A stretch of 64,000 nt of DNA from Nitrospirota bacterium (lineage in GTDB: Bacteria > Nitrospirota > Thermodesulfovibrionia > UBA6902 > JAJYJJ01), in contig JAJYJJ010000007.1 in NCBI GenBank assembly GCA_021789595.1, forward strand, positions 1 through 64,000, given 5' to 3'. The notes beneath the pieces were generated by a model. The model saw nothing but the letters and a program-made list of their open reading frames with translations. It ran no database searches and was not told the origin of the DNA. This document shows, in pieces, positions 8,104 to 16,082 of the stretch. A program made the position numbers and the translations under genes. How positions within the stretch are numbered: the stretch's first letter is position 1; the number at the start of each line of letters is the position of its first letter.

Positions 8104-10023
8104 TTATGCATGTCTCTTGACATAGTTCAACAAACCTCCGCATAAGATTATCTCCCTCTGCCTCTGCGTGAGGTTATGAACTGCATCAAAGGAGATCCCT
8201 TTTGTCTTATTCACTACCCTAACAACATTCCTGGTTTTTATGTCCTCTACAACTGACGGGAATTCAAAGGCATCCCCTTCATCACTGGTATTATAAACAT
8301 CATCTTTTATTACAAACGGGATAATACCAAAGTTTATAAGGTTATCCCTGTGGATGCGGGCAAATGACCTTGCAAGAACTGCCTTTACCCCAAGATACAT
8401 CGGTGCAAGCGCCGCATGCTCCCTGCTTGAGCCCTGGCCATAGTTTGAGCCGCCAATTATAATCCCGCCGCCATGCTCCTTTGCCTTCAGCGGAAATCTC
8501 GGGTCTATTTTTGTAAATGTGTATTCTGATATGGCAGGTATGTTTGACCTCAATGGGAGTATCTTTGCGCCTGCCGGCATTATATCATCGGTTGTGATAT
8601 TGTCCCCTGTCTTTAAAAGCACTATCCCACGGATTACATCCTCTATGGGCGCCCTTTTTGGAAGCGGCTTTATATTTGGTCCTCTTATAATCTGAACCTT
8701 TTCAGGCTCTTTTGACGGCGGTATTATCATGGAGTCGTCCACAAGGAATTCCTCTGGCATCTTTATCCTTATCGGTCTTCCAAGGAAGTCCCTTGGATTA
8801 GTTATAACCCCTGTAAGGGCAGAGGCCGCTGCAGTAGCAGGACTGCAGAGATAGACCCTGTCCCCTGCTGTGCCGCTTCTTCCAGGGAAGTTTCGGTTAA
8901 ATGTCCTCAAGGATACAATACCTGTTGCAGGGGCCTGGCCCATACCTATACAAGGGCCGCATGCACATTCAAGAATCCTTGCACCTGCACTGATTAGGTC
9001 AGAAAGCAGACCATTTTTTGCTATCATCATAAATGACTGTCTTGAACCAGGGTTTACTGTCAGACTCACATCAGGGTGTATCTTTTTGCCCTTCAGTATC
9101 CTCGCAACAAGCATTAGGTCCATGTATGATGAATTCACACAGCTCCCGATACATACCTGGCCAACTGGCGTGCCGACACACTCCCTCACAGGCACTACAT
9201 TGTCAGGGTTTGATGGTCTTGCAAGCAGAGGCTCTAAGGCATCAAGTGTAATCTGTATCTCATCATCATGCCCTGCATCATCATCAGCGGCCATTGGCAT
9301 CCACTCTGCCTCTCTGCCCTGTGCCTTTAAAAAGAGCCTTGTCTGCTCATCTGAAGGGAATATGGAAGTGGTCGCTCCGAGTTCTGCCCCCATGTTGGCA
9401 ATGGTCGCCCTTTCAGGCACTGTGAGGATGCCGAGGCCGTCACCTGAATATTCAAAGACCTTGCCAACCCCGCCCTTTACAGAGAGCCTTCTGAGGAGTT
9501 CAAGGATTATATCCTTTGCAGATGTCCATGGGCCAAGCCTTCCCTTCAGTCTTACATTTACAACCTTTGGCATAATCATATAAAAGGGTTCACCTGCCAT
9601 TGAGGCAGCCACATCCAATCCGCCTGCGCCTATGGCAAGCATGCCTACTGCCCCTGCATTTGGTGTATGGCTGTCAGAGCCAATGAGTGTCTCACCTGGT
9701 CTTGCAAACCTTTCTAAATGAACCTGATGGCATATGCCATTGCCTGGCCTTGAAAAATATGCGCTGTATCTGGCTGCCATGCTCTGGAGAAACCTGTGGT
9801 CATCTGCGTTTTCAAACCCTGTCTGAAGGATATTGTGGTCAACATAACTTACTGAAAGCCTTGTCCTTACCTTTTCCACCCCCATAGCCTCAAACTCAAG
9901 ATAGGCCATGGTGCCTGTTGCGTCCTGTGTAAGGCTCTGGTCTATCCTTATACCAATCTCAGCGCCATGTATCATCTCCCCTGCCACGAGATGCGCTGAT
10001 ATAATCTTCTGGGCAAGATTCAT
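8104..10023 (-). CDS. acn: aconitate hydratase, Aquifex-type
   Basis: A 639-residue aconitase/isopropylmalate isomerase-superfamily enzyme that interconverts citrate and isocitrate in the cytoplasm. The N-terminal domain carries SDSHTPNAGAVGMLAIGAGG, and the cluster cysteines are visible in GSCVNSSYMD and ECACGPCIGMGQ. The C-terminal swivel domain carries GGSNYGQGSSREHAA. The arrangement and length fit the putative Aquifex-type aconitase group rather than the 850-900 residue AcnA/AcnB. The ATG overlaps the stop of the NUDIX gene by four bases. A homoaconitase-like specificity cannot be excluded from sequence alone. Confidence 0.9.
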   Translation of the reverse strand: MNLAQKIISAHLVAGEMIHGAEIGIRIDQSLTQDATGTMAYLEFEAMGVEKVRTRLSVSYVDHNILQTGFENADDHRFLQSMAARYSAYFSRPGNGICHQVHLERFARPGETLIGSDSHTPNAGAVGMLAIGAGGLDVAASMAGEPFYMIMPKVVNVRLKGRLGPWTSAKDIILELLRRLSVKGGVGKVFEYSGDGLGILTVPERATIANMGAELGATTSIFPSDEQTRLFLKAQGREAEWMPMAADDDAGHDDEIQITLDALEPLLARPSNPDNVVPVRECVGTPVGQVCIGSCVNSSYMDLMLVARILKGKKIHPDVSLTVNPGSRQSFMMIAKNGLLSDLISAGARILECACGPCIGMGQAPATGIVSLRTFNRNFPGRSGTAGDRVYLCSPATAAASALTGVITNPRDFLGRPIRIKMPEEFLVDDSMIIPPSKEPEKVQIIRGPNIKPLPKRAPIEDVIRGIVLLKTGDNITTDDIMPAGAKILPLRSNIPAISEYTFTKIDPRFPLKAKEHGGGIIIGGSNYGQGSSREHAALAPMYLGVKAVLARSFARIHRDNLINFGIIPFVIKDDVYNTSDEGDAFEFPSVVEDIKTRNVVRVVNKTKGISFDAVHNLTQRQREIILCGGLLNYVKRHA

Positions 10024-10499
10024 AGCTGCCTCCTCGATAATATCATTTCCTTTGCCTTCCCCAGTATCTCCCGATCACCTTTATAGGAGACAAGCCTCTC
10101 TGCCTCCTGCAATGAATACCACCTTGAGTCATCCACCTCCCAGTCATGGTCATCTGTGGAGCCTTTCAGGTAGTGCATCAGGTAGAAGTGAACTGTCTTA
10201 TGATACTTCGTGTTATCATCCTTCATAAAATACCAGTAGCTAATCTTACCTATCTTATCTATAATCTCGGCCTCAAGCCCTGTCTCTTCCTTTACCTCTC
10301 TCAGGGCTGTATCCTCTGGTCTTTCTCCTGTATCTACAATGCCCTTTGGAAGACACCATACAGTGCCACCCTTGGTAGCGATGAGACATATCTCGATAAC
10401 TCCATCCCTCTGTCTAAAGATTACTCCGCCTGCGGAGACCTGTTGCTTGATTGTTGAAGGTCTCACCTTTTTAACCTGTCTGCTGAGTAAAGATAGCAA
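10020..10499 (-). CDS. NUDIX hydrolase
   Basis: Up to 159 residues with a complete Nudix box (G-x5-E-x7-REVKEETGL). The domain begins at about residue 20 (QQVSAGGVIFR). The WCLPKGIVDTGE segment resembles bacterial diadenosine polyphosphate hydrolases, so Ap4A-type cleavage is a reasonable guess, but the substrate is unknown. The TTG start at 10499 has no clear ribosome site; a GTG 33 bases further in (before RPSTIKQQV) is an alternative. It overlaps the aconitase start by four bases (ATGA), so the two are translationally coupled. Confidence 0.85.
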   Translation of the reverse strand: MLSLLSRQVKKVRPSTIKQQVSAGGVIFRQRDGVIEICLIATKGGTVWCLPKGIVDTGERPEDTALREVKEETGLEAEIIDKIGKISYWYFMKDDNTKYHKTVHFYLMHYLKGSTDDHDWEVDDSRWYSLQEAERLVSYKGDREILGKAKEMILSRRQL

Positions 10500-10542
10500 T
10501 ACACTGTTTCATCTGCATAATACTATTGTAAAGCCGATGAGT

Positions 10543-11613
10543 TCAAGGTACCCGGCTGCCTGATATGAGCCTGAATATGTCGTTATAGGTAGCAAGGGCT
10601 ATAATGCCCAATATCAGTATCAATCCGATCTTCTGCGCCCATTCCATGGTATTCTGGCTTAAGGGCTTTCTCCTTAATACCTCAATTGTGATAAACAGGA
10701 TGTGGCCGCCGTCAAGTATCGGTATGGGCAGGATATTAAGCACACCGAGGTTGATGCTAATTACTGCCATAAAGATAAAGAAACTTAATGCACCCTGGGC
10801 TGCCTGCTTGCCTGCCATCTCAAGGATAAGTATCGGCCCGCCGAGTGTGCTTGCAGGGATCACCCTTTCTATAAGTTTTACCACTGAAATGATTGTAAGC
10901 TCTGAGAACTCCCATGTCTTTAACACCGCCTTATTGAGTGATCTCACGGGGCCTTCCCTCAGCTTTACAATCTCACCTGAAGGCGTGATGCCTATAATAC
11001 CTATCTCTCTCTTTTCACCGAAGATGTCCTTTACTGTCTTTTTCTCCGGGGTGATATCTATATCAAAGAGCCTGCCTGCCCTCTGGATCTTCATGGCCAA
11101 TCTGATATCAGGGCTTTTATGTATTATCTCACTTGCATCATCCCAGTAACGAACAGGATTGCCGTTTATGGATACTATCGCATCGCCCTTCATTAATCCT
11201 GCCTTCATGGCAGGTGAATCCTTGGTTACATCCCCAACAGTAGCAAGGAGGGCCGGAATCCCTGTCATATATAATACCCAGAAGATAAATGCTGCAAAAA
11301 GGACATTACACACAGGCCCTGCAAGCACAATCAATGCCCTTTTCCACGGCCTCTGATGATTAAATGCCGTCTTCTCTTCCTCTACAGAGAGTTTTTCCTC
11401 TGTATCCTCTCCAAGCATCTTGACATAGCCGCCAAGTGGGATGGCAGATATCATATATTCGGTGTCGCCATATTTTTTCCCTATGAGCTTGGGGCCAAAA
11501 CCGAGGGAGAATTTTAATACCTTTACCCCGAGCAACTTGGCAAGGCTGAAGTGTCCAAACTCATGGACAAAGATAAGGACTCCAAAGAGTATAATGGCTG
11601 ATACTACAGTCAT
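10543..11613 (-). CDS. rseP: RIP metalloprotease RseP (site-2 protease)
   Basis: A 356-residue intramembrane zinc protease. The zinc motif HEFGH is at residues 17-21 in the first membrane helix, and the second motif (NILPIPILDGGH) is near the C-terminus with a further membrane segment. One PDZ domain (about 110-190, MKAGLMKGDAIVSINGNPV) sits between; E. coli RseP has two. It cleaves transmembrane anti-sigma factors and signal-peptide remnants at the inner membrane. It overlaps dxr by four bases in the common dxr-rseP order, downstream of uppS and cdsA. Confidence 0.96.
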   Translation of the reverse strand: MTVVSAIILFGVLIFVHEFGHFSLAKLLGVKVLKFSLGFGPKLIGKKYGDTEYMISAIPLGGYVKMLGEDTEEKLSVEEEKTAFNHQRPWKRALIVLAGPVCNVLFAAFIFWVLYMTGIPALLATVGDVTKDSPAMKAGLMKGDAIVSINGNPVRYWDDASEIIHKSPDIRLAMKIQRAGRLFDIDITPEKKTVKDIFGEKREIGIIGITPSGEIVKLREGPVRSLNKAVLKTWEFSELTIISVVKLIERVIPASTLGGPILILEMAGKQAAQGALSFFIFMAVISINLGVLNILPIPILDGGHILFITIEVLRRKPLSQNTMEWAQKIGLILILGIIALATYNDIFRLISGSRVP

Positions 11614-12761
11614 CTGCTTAACCTCACAACTGCCTCCGATGCCCTATGCCTTGCCCATTGGTCATAATAGAGGATATCCTCTATGTTATTGCTGATTGTA
11701 GTGGTATGGCTGTCCATAGTCTCATTCACGATGGCAGAAATATCTGTAAAGGCTATCCTGCTGTCAAGAAAGGCATACACTGCAACCTCATTGGCTGCAT
11801 TCATAACTGCTGGCATTGTTCCACCTGCATCAAGGGCATCATAGGCATAGGACAGGCATGGAAAATTCTTGGTATCCGGCTCGGCAAAGGTGAGCTGTTT
11901 TATCTCTGAAAGATTGAGGGTTGAAAGAACCCCGCAGAGCCTCTCCGGATATGAAAGGGCATATGCGATAGGACCTCTCATGTCAGGCACAGAGAGCTGT
12001 GAAAGAAGGCTTCCATCTATAAACTCAACCATGGAATGTATGATACTCTGGGGATGGATTATCACCTTTATCATCTCCTTTGGAAGGCCAAAGAGCCAGT
12101 GTGCTTCTATGACCTCAAGCCCCTTGTTCATAAGGGTTGCCGAATCTATGGTAATTTTTTTCCCCATCCTCCAGTTTGGGTGCCTGAGCGCATCCTCAGG
12201 TGTGACCTTTAGGAGGTCTTCGTATCCCATACCTGAGAAAGGCCCGCCTGATGCAGTAAGGACAACCTGTTTTATCTCCGCCTTGCTCCTTCCATCTAAG
12301 CACTGAAACAAGGCGCTGTGCTCACTGTCAACAGGCAGGATCCTTACCCCATTGTTTGACACCTCTTTTGTGATGATTGAGCCTGCCATTACAAGGGCCT
12401 CCTTATTTGCCAGGGCAATGTCCTTTCCTGCCTTGATGGCCTCAAGTGTTGGTATAAGGCCGTCAGAACCAACTATGGCAGATACTACTATATCTGCCTC
12501 GGACAATGAGGCTATCTTCCTTATCCCCTCTTGCCCTGACAGGACATCTATATCTACCCTGCTTCGGAGTCTGTCTGCAGCATCTTTATCAAAGACACCA
12601 GCAACAGAGGGTTTTAGAAGCCTTATCTGTTCCTCTAAGATATCTATATTAGAGCCTGCAGCCAGAGCGATAACCCTGAACCTATCAGGGTATAGCCTTA
12701 TTACATCTATTGTGCTAAGCCCGATAGAGCCTGTAGAGCCAAGGATAGTGATATTCTTCAA
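11610..12761 (-). CDS. dxr: 1-deoxy-D-xylulose 5-phosphate reductoisomerase
   Basis: 383 residues. NADPH-binding GSTGSIGLSTIDVI is at residues 8-21. Metal and substrate residues appear in LPVDSEHSAL and in the loop SATLMNKGLEVIEAHWLF. It converts DXP to MEP, the committed step of the non-mevalonate isoprenoid pathway, in the cytoplasm. It lies in a uppS-cdsA-dxr-rseP string with four-base overlaps on both sides, so isoprenoid precursor and carrier lipid synthesis are coupled in one transcript. Confidence 0.97.
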   Translation of the reverse strand: MKNITILGSTGSIGLSTIDVIRLYPDRFRVIALAAGSNIDILEEQIRLLKPSVAGVFDKDAADRLRSRVDIDVLSGQEGIRKIASLSEADIVVSAIVGSDGLIPTLEAIKAGKDIALANKEALVMAGSIITKEVSNNGVRILPVDSEHSALFQCLDGRSKAEIKQVVLTASGGPFSGMGYEDLLKVTPEDALRHPNWRMGKKITIDSATLMNKGLEVIEAHWLFGLPKEMIKVIIHPQSIIHSMVEFIDGSLLSQLSVPDMRGPIAYALSYPERLCGVLSTLNLSEIKQLTFAEPDTKNFPCLSYAYDALDAGGTMPAVMNAANEVAVYAFLDSRIAFTDISAIVNETMDSHTTTISNNIEDILYYDQWARHRASEAVVRLSR

Positions 12762-13534
12762 AGGTTCCTCAAGATATAAAGTACAGGGGCAGCAATAAGG
12801 GCGCCGTCTATTTTATCAAGGATTCCACCGTGTCCAGGAAAGACAACGCCTGAATCCTTAACACCTGCATCTCTTTTAAACATTGATTCCACCAGATCCC
12901 CTATAATGGAGACTCCTCCCAGGATTATACCAGTTAACAGGGATTCTTTGGTAGATATAAGGTCGGGAAAGATGTACCGTATAAGCAGGGCTCCTGCCAT
13001 GCCTCCAATAAGGCTTCCAACAGCGCCCTCTACAGTCTTTTTCGGGCTTACTGCCTCATAGAGTTTATGTCTTCCTATGGATTTGCCTACATAATAGGCA
13101 AGGCTGTCCGCAGACCATACAGAGGCATAGAGAAGAAAGATGTTTTCCTTACCCATCTGCCTTAAAAGCACCTGATAACATAAGAGTCCTGGAATGTATA
13201 ATACCCCTATAACTGCCGCTGAGATATCCGTTAGAGAGCCTGAAGGTGTATGCCCCTTCAGCATCCTGAAAACAAAAAAAAAGCTTATCCCTATCACCAG
13301 TATATCCTTGAAGACTAAAGGCCTCAGGTATATGGACACAAGGCATGTTATTCCAATGATCGTACCTATAAACCTGAGGGATTTGTCTGTCCGATACATG
13401 CTGTAGAACTCTGCCTGGGCAAGTATTGAGGCACACAATATCAGGACAAAAAAGTATATGGGGTGGAGATAGTTTATATAGAGGTATAACAGCGGTAAGA
13501 CAATGACAGCAACAATCAGCCTTTTACTGTGCAT
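12758..13534 (-). CDS. cdsA: phosphatidate cytidylyltransferase
   Basis: About 258 residues from the ATG at 13534. It is strongly hydrophobic, with about seven membrane segments. The CdsA signature is visible near the C-terminus (SPKKTVEGAVGSLIGG and then GDLVESMFKRDAGVKDSG...PGHGGILDKIDG). It makes CDP-diacylglycerol from phosphatidate and CTP at the inner membrane. A reading frame open further upstream would give 300 residues, but it overlaps uppS by 121 bases and the extra residues are not membrane-like, so the internal ATG five bases after the uppS stop is preferred. Confidence 0.94.
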   Translation of the reverse strand: MHSKRLIVAVIVLPLLYLYINYLHPIYFFVLILCASILAQAEFYSMYRTDKSLRFIGTIIGITCLVSIYLRPLVFKDILVIGISFFFVFRMLKGHTPSGSLTDISAAVIGVLYIPGLLCYQVLLRQMGKENIFLLYASVWSADSLAYYVGKSIGRHKLYEAVSPKKTVEGAVGSLIGGMAGALLIRYIFPDLISTKESLLTGIILGGVSIIGDLVESMFKRDAGVKDSGVVFPGHGGILDKIDGALIAAPVLYILRNL

Positions 13535-13538
13535 TGCC

Positions 13539-14327
13539 TCAATCCCTTTTTGCGCCAAGAAGGTTTTCGATTCCAGGCACTCCATTTGCAGGAAGTGCCC
13601 CGAACTTCCGCTCTCTGCCTTGATAATCTCTAATGGCCTTAAGGAATTCTTCCCTTCCAAAATCAGGCCACAGCGTATCTGTGAAATAAAGCTCTGAATA
13701 GGCAGATTGCCACAGGAGGAAGTTGCTGAGCCTCATAACTCCGCTTGTGCGTATTATCAGGTCAGGCTCTGGAAGCCCTGCTGTATCAAGGTAGCGGTTA
13801 AATACTGCCTCATCAATACCCTCTGGTTCTATCCGCTCCTTTAACATCCGTCTGACCGCCCTCAGGATCTCATCCCTTCCACCATAGCTCATTGCAATAG
13901 TTAAAAACATGCCTGAATTCTTTTCCGTAGACTTTATCGTGTAATCTATAAGCCTGTGAATCGATGGTTCTAACCGCTCTATATCGCCAACAACCCTGAA
14001 TATGATGTTATCCCTGACAAGTCTTTCCACTTCCCTTTTCAGGTAAAATTCAAAGAGGCCCATCAATGCCTTTACCTCATTAGATGGTCTTCTCCAGTTC
14101 TCCATTGAAAAGACATATAGTGTCAGGGCCTTTAATCCAATATGCAGGGAGGCGTCAATAATCTCCCTTACCCTTTTAACACCCTGCTTGTGGCCTTCTA
14201 TCCTTGAGAGGCCCCTTAACTCAGCCCATCTGCCATTACCGTCCATTATTATCCCAACATGCCCTGGCATAGCAGCATGGGAAGTAGCATCATCTACCTG
14301 ATTCACATTATTGCTTATCTCATTCAC
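13539..14327 (-). CDS. uppS: undecaprenyl pyrophosphate synthase (isoprenyl transferase)
   Basis: 262 residues. The cis-prenyltransferase motif GIIMDGNGRWAELRG is at residues 25-39, with catalytic Asp29. The C-terminal signature LPEPDLIIRTSGVMRLSNFL and LWQSAYSELYF is intact (usually GE.RLSNFL; here Gly-Val-Met replaces Gly-Gly-Glu). It makes the C55 lipid carrier for peptidoglycan and polysaccharide. The ATG has a GAAGGTGA ribosome site. It is followed by cdsA, dxr and rseP. Confidence 0.96.
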   Translation of the reverse strand: MNEISNNVNQVDDATSHAAMPGHVGIIMDGNGRWAELRGLSRIEGHKQGVKRVREIIDASLHIGLKALTLYVFSMENWRRPSNEVKALMGLFEFYLKREVERLVRDNIIFRVVGDIERLEPSIHRLIDYTIKSTEKNSGMFLTIAMSYGGRDEILRAVRRMLKERIEPEGIDEAVFNRYLDTAGLPEPDLIIRTSGVMRLSNFLLWQSAYSELYFTDTLWPDFGREEFLKAIRDYQGRERKFGALPANGVPGIENLLGAKRD

Positions 14328-14361
14328 CTTCTAATCCCTTCTGTCAGTTGTCAGCTTTTAG

Positions 14362-16062
14362 CTAATAGCCTGTTTTATATAGATAAAGGGTTGTCCCCTT
14401 CATGAAGGTCCCTTTTATCGCCTTTGTAAGCCTCATCGTAAGTGTTGGAGTGCTGAGGAAGTATAGGTTTTTCCCCTCTATCCAGTAGTCTGTAACCATG
14501 CCTGGTATCTTTTTAAGAATGTTTTCCTCTTCCATGCTCAAACCATTCCATGTGAGCCCGTAGAACTCTGCATACTTGTAACCAAGGCCTTTAAGCATCC
14601 CGATGAATGGAACATTCTTGAAGACAATAAACTCCTTCCCTCTGCCTGTATTTATTGAGAGTATCCTTCCCTTTACATACCATTTGTTAGATCCACTCAT
14701 TTGTGTGACAACATAGCCTTTGTCAAAGGAATATACAAAACCCCCATAGGGCTCTTTGCTCTTCCATACCCTTCTGCCATCGTCGTATACATAGAGGTAG
14801 CCATCATTGTCGTAAGTGAGCACATGTTTCTTATCGATATAATTGAATCCATAGATGTCAGTATCAGGAGGAAGCTTGAGGGTCTTGCCCTTTTCTATAG
14901 CATTTTCCCACACGGCCTCATACACAGGGCCGTAGAAACCGTCAGATCTTGAAAACCCCTGCATAAGGAGCCGTCCATCCATGACCCTGAAAAAATAAGG
15001 GAGGTTGTCTGCGATCCTTGAAAAATGTCCAGCGATCAGCTCAAGGATATACGAGCTAATGGTGCCGCCCTTCATAGAGGTTACTATAATCTCATCCTTC
15101 CCATCGCCGTTGATGTCAAGTGCATCTATTGAGAGATGTTCTTCTGAGGATACACCCTTTATATCCCATATCTCTGTCGGCTCATTTTTTGGGTTGTATA
15201 TCCTTATATCATTTCCATTGCTTATTATCATCAGAGGCTTGCCGTCTCCTTTAACATCGCCGAATGTGATAAGAAGACCACCCTTTGGCATGTCAAAACT
15301 TTCCCACAGCTCTTGTCTTGAGAATGGTAGAAATTCCTCACCTGCTGACAGCTCCTTCATCTGCTGTCTTGTGAGTGAGCCCTGAACCTGTGCAAAGGTC
15401 TTCTCATCCTCAGGCCAGAGGAGCCTTGCCTGCATCAATAGGCCATTGTTCTTTTCAGTTGAAAAGACAATGACTGCCTTTACACCGAGGCTCCTGCCTG
15501 CATCAGAGAGGGCCTTATCTGTATAGGCCTTTACTTCAGGCTCTGCTATATCAAACCTGTTTGATTCCTTGAGGGCTTGATAGAATGCCTCTGCAGTAGC
15601 CCAATCAGCATCCACTGCCTGGATATAGGCAATCTTTATCCTTGTGGAGGTTATTCTAACCGTATCGCCGACCTTTATATCCCCATTTACAGGCACTGCC
15701 AATGCATAATTCTCAAAGACCTGTTTTACCTCAACCTCGCCCACATGGTCTTCAATCCTGCCTATAATCTGTTTTGTTATCGGATGGTAAAATGGAGCGC
15801 CCTGTCTGTAAACAGACAGCCTCATTACAATCCTTACCTTGTCTTTCCTGCCAATATCGAGCTTTATGAGATTATCCTCTATCTTGACTACCTTGCCCTC
15901 CACAGGATAAAAATACGATAGGATACTATCCCTCATATTGATAAATGGACTTGCTGCCTGCACTGTAGAAGAGCCATTATCTTCTAATGCCTCCTCCTTT
16001 GCTGCCGCAGTAGAACCAATAAGAGCGAAGAAGATTACTAAAAGGGCTGCCAGATATTTCAT
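14362..16062 (-). CDS. exported FG-GAP/VCBS-like repeat protein of unknown function
   Basis: 566 residues with an N-terminal signal peptide (about residues 1-21). Residues 50-145 look like a beta-rich FlgT-C-like domain (VEGKVVKIEDNLIKLDIGRKDKV). Residues 145-235 resemble a TolB/FlgT-type alpha/beta domain. From about 265 there are beta-propeller elements with calcium-type loops (GDVKGDGKPLMII at 268-280 and DINGDGKDEIIV at 316-327). It is probably periplasmic or surface-exposed. The function is not known. The position between GH57 and uppS may only reflect co-transcription. The stop lies 34 bases before the uppS ATG. Confidence 0.65.
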   Translation of the reverse strand: MKYLAALLVIFFALIGSTAAAKEEALEDNGSSTVQAASPFINMRDSILSYFYPVEGKVVKIEDNLIKLDIGRKDKVRIVMRLSVYRQGAPFYHPITKQIIGRIEDHVGEVEVKQVFENYALAVPVNGDIKVGDTVRITSTRIKIAYIQAVDADWATAEAFYQALKESNRFDIAEPEVKAYTDKALSDAGRSLGVKAVIVFSTEKNNGLLMQARLLWPEDEKTFAQVQGSLTRQQMKELSAGEEFLPFSRQELWESFDMPKGGLLITFGDVKGDGKPLMIISNGNDIRIYNPKNEPTEIWDIKGVSSEEHLSIDALDINGDGKDEIIVTSMKGGTISSYILELIAGHFSRIADNLPYFFRVMDGRLLMQGFSRSDGFYGPVYEAVWENAIEKGKTLKLPPDTDIYGFNYIDKKHVLTYDNDGYLYVYDDGRRVWKSKEPYGGFVYSFDKGYVVTQMSGSNKWYVKGRILSINTGRGKEFIVFKNVPFIGMLKGLGYKYAEFYGLTWNGLSMEEENILKKIPGMVTDYWIEGKNLYFLSTPTLTMRLTKAIKGTFMKGTTLYLYKTGY

Positions 16063-16082
16063 TTTAGACTCCCTGTTCCCTG

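Noticed and set aside
8870-9583. 237-codon frame on the plus strand opposite the aconitase gene
   Set aside because: It is antisense to a conserved enzyme, has no ribosome site and shows a composition expected from complementing its codons.
10604-11149. 181-codon plus-strand frame opposite rseP
   Set aside because: Shadow of a conserved gene; hydrophobic look comes from complementing a membrane protein.
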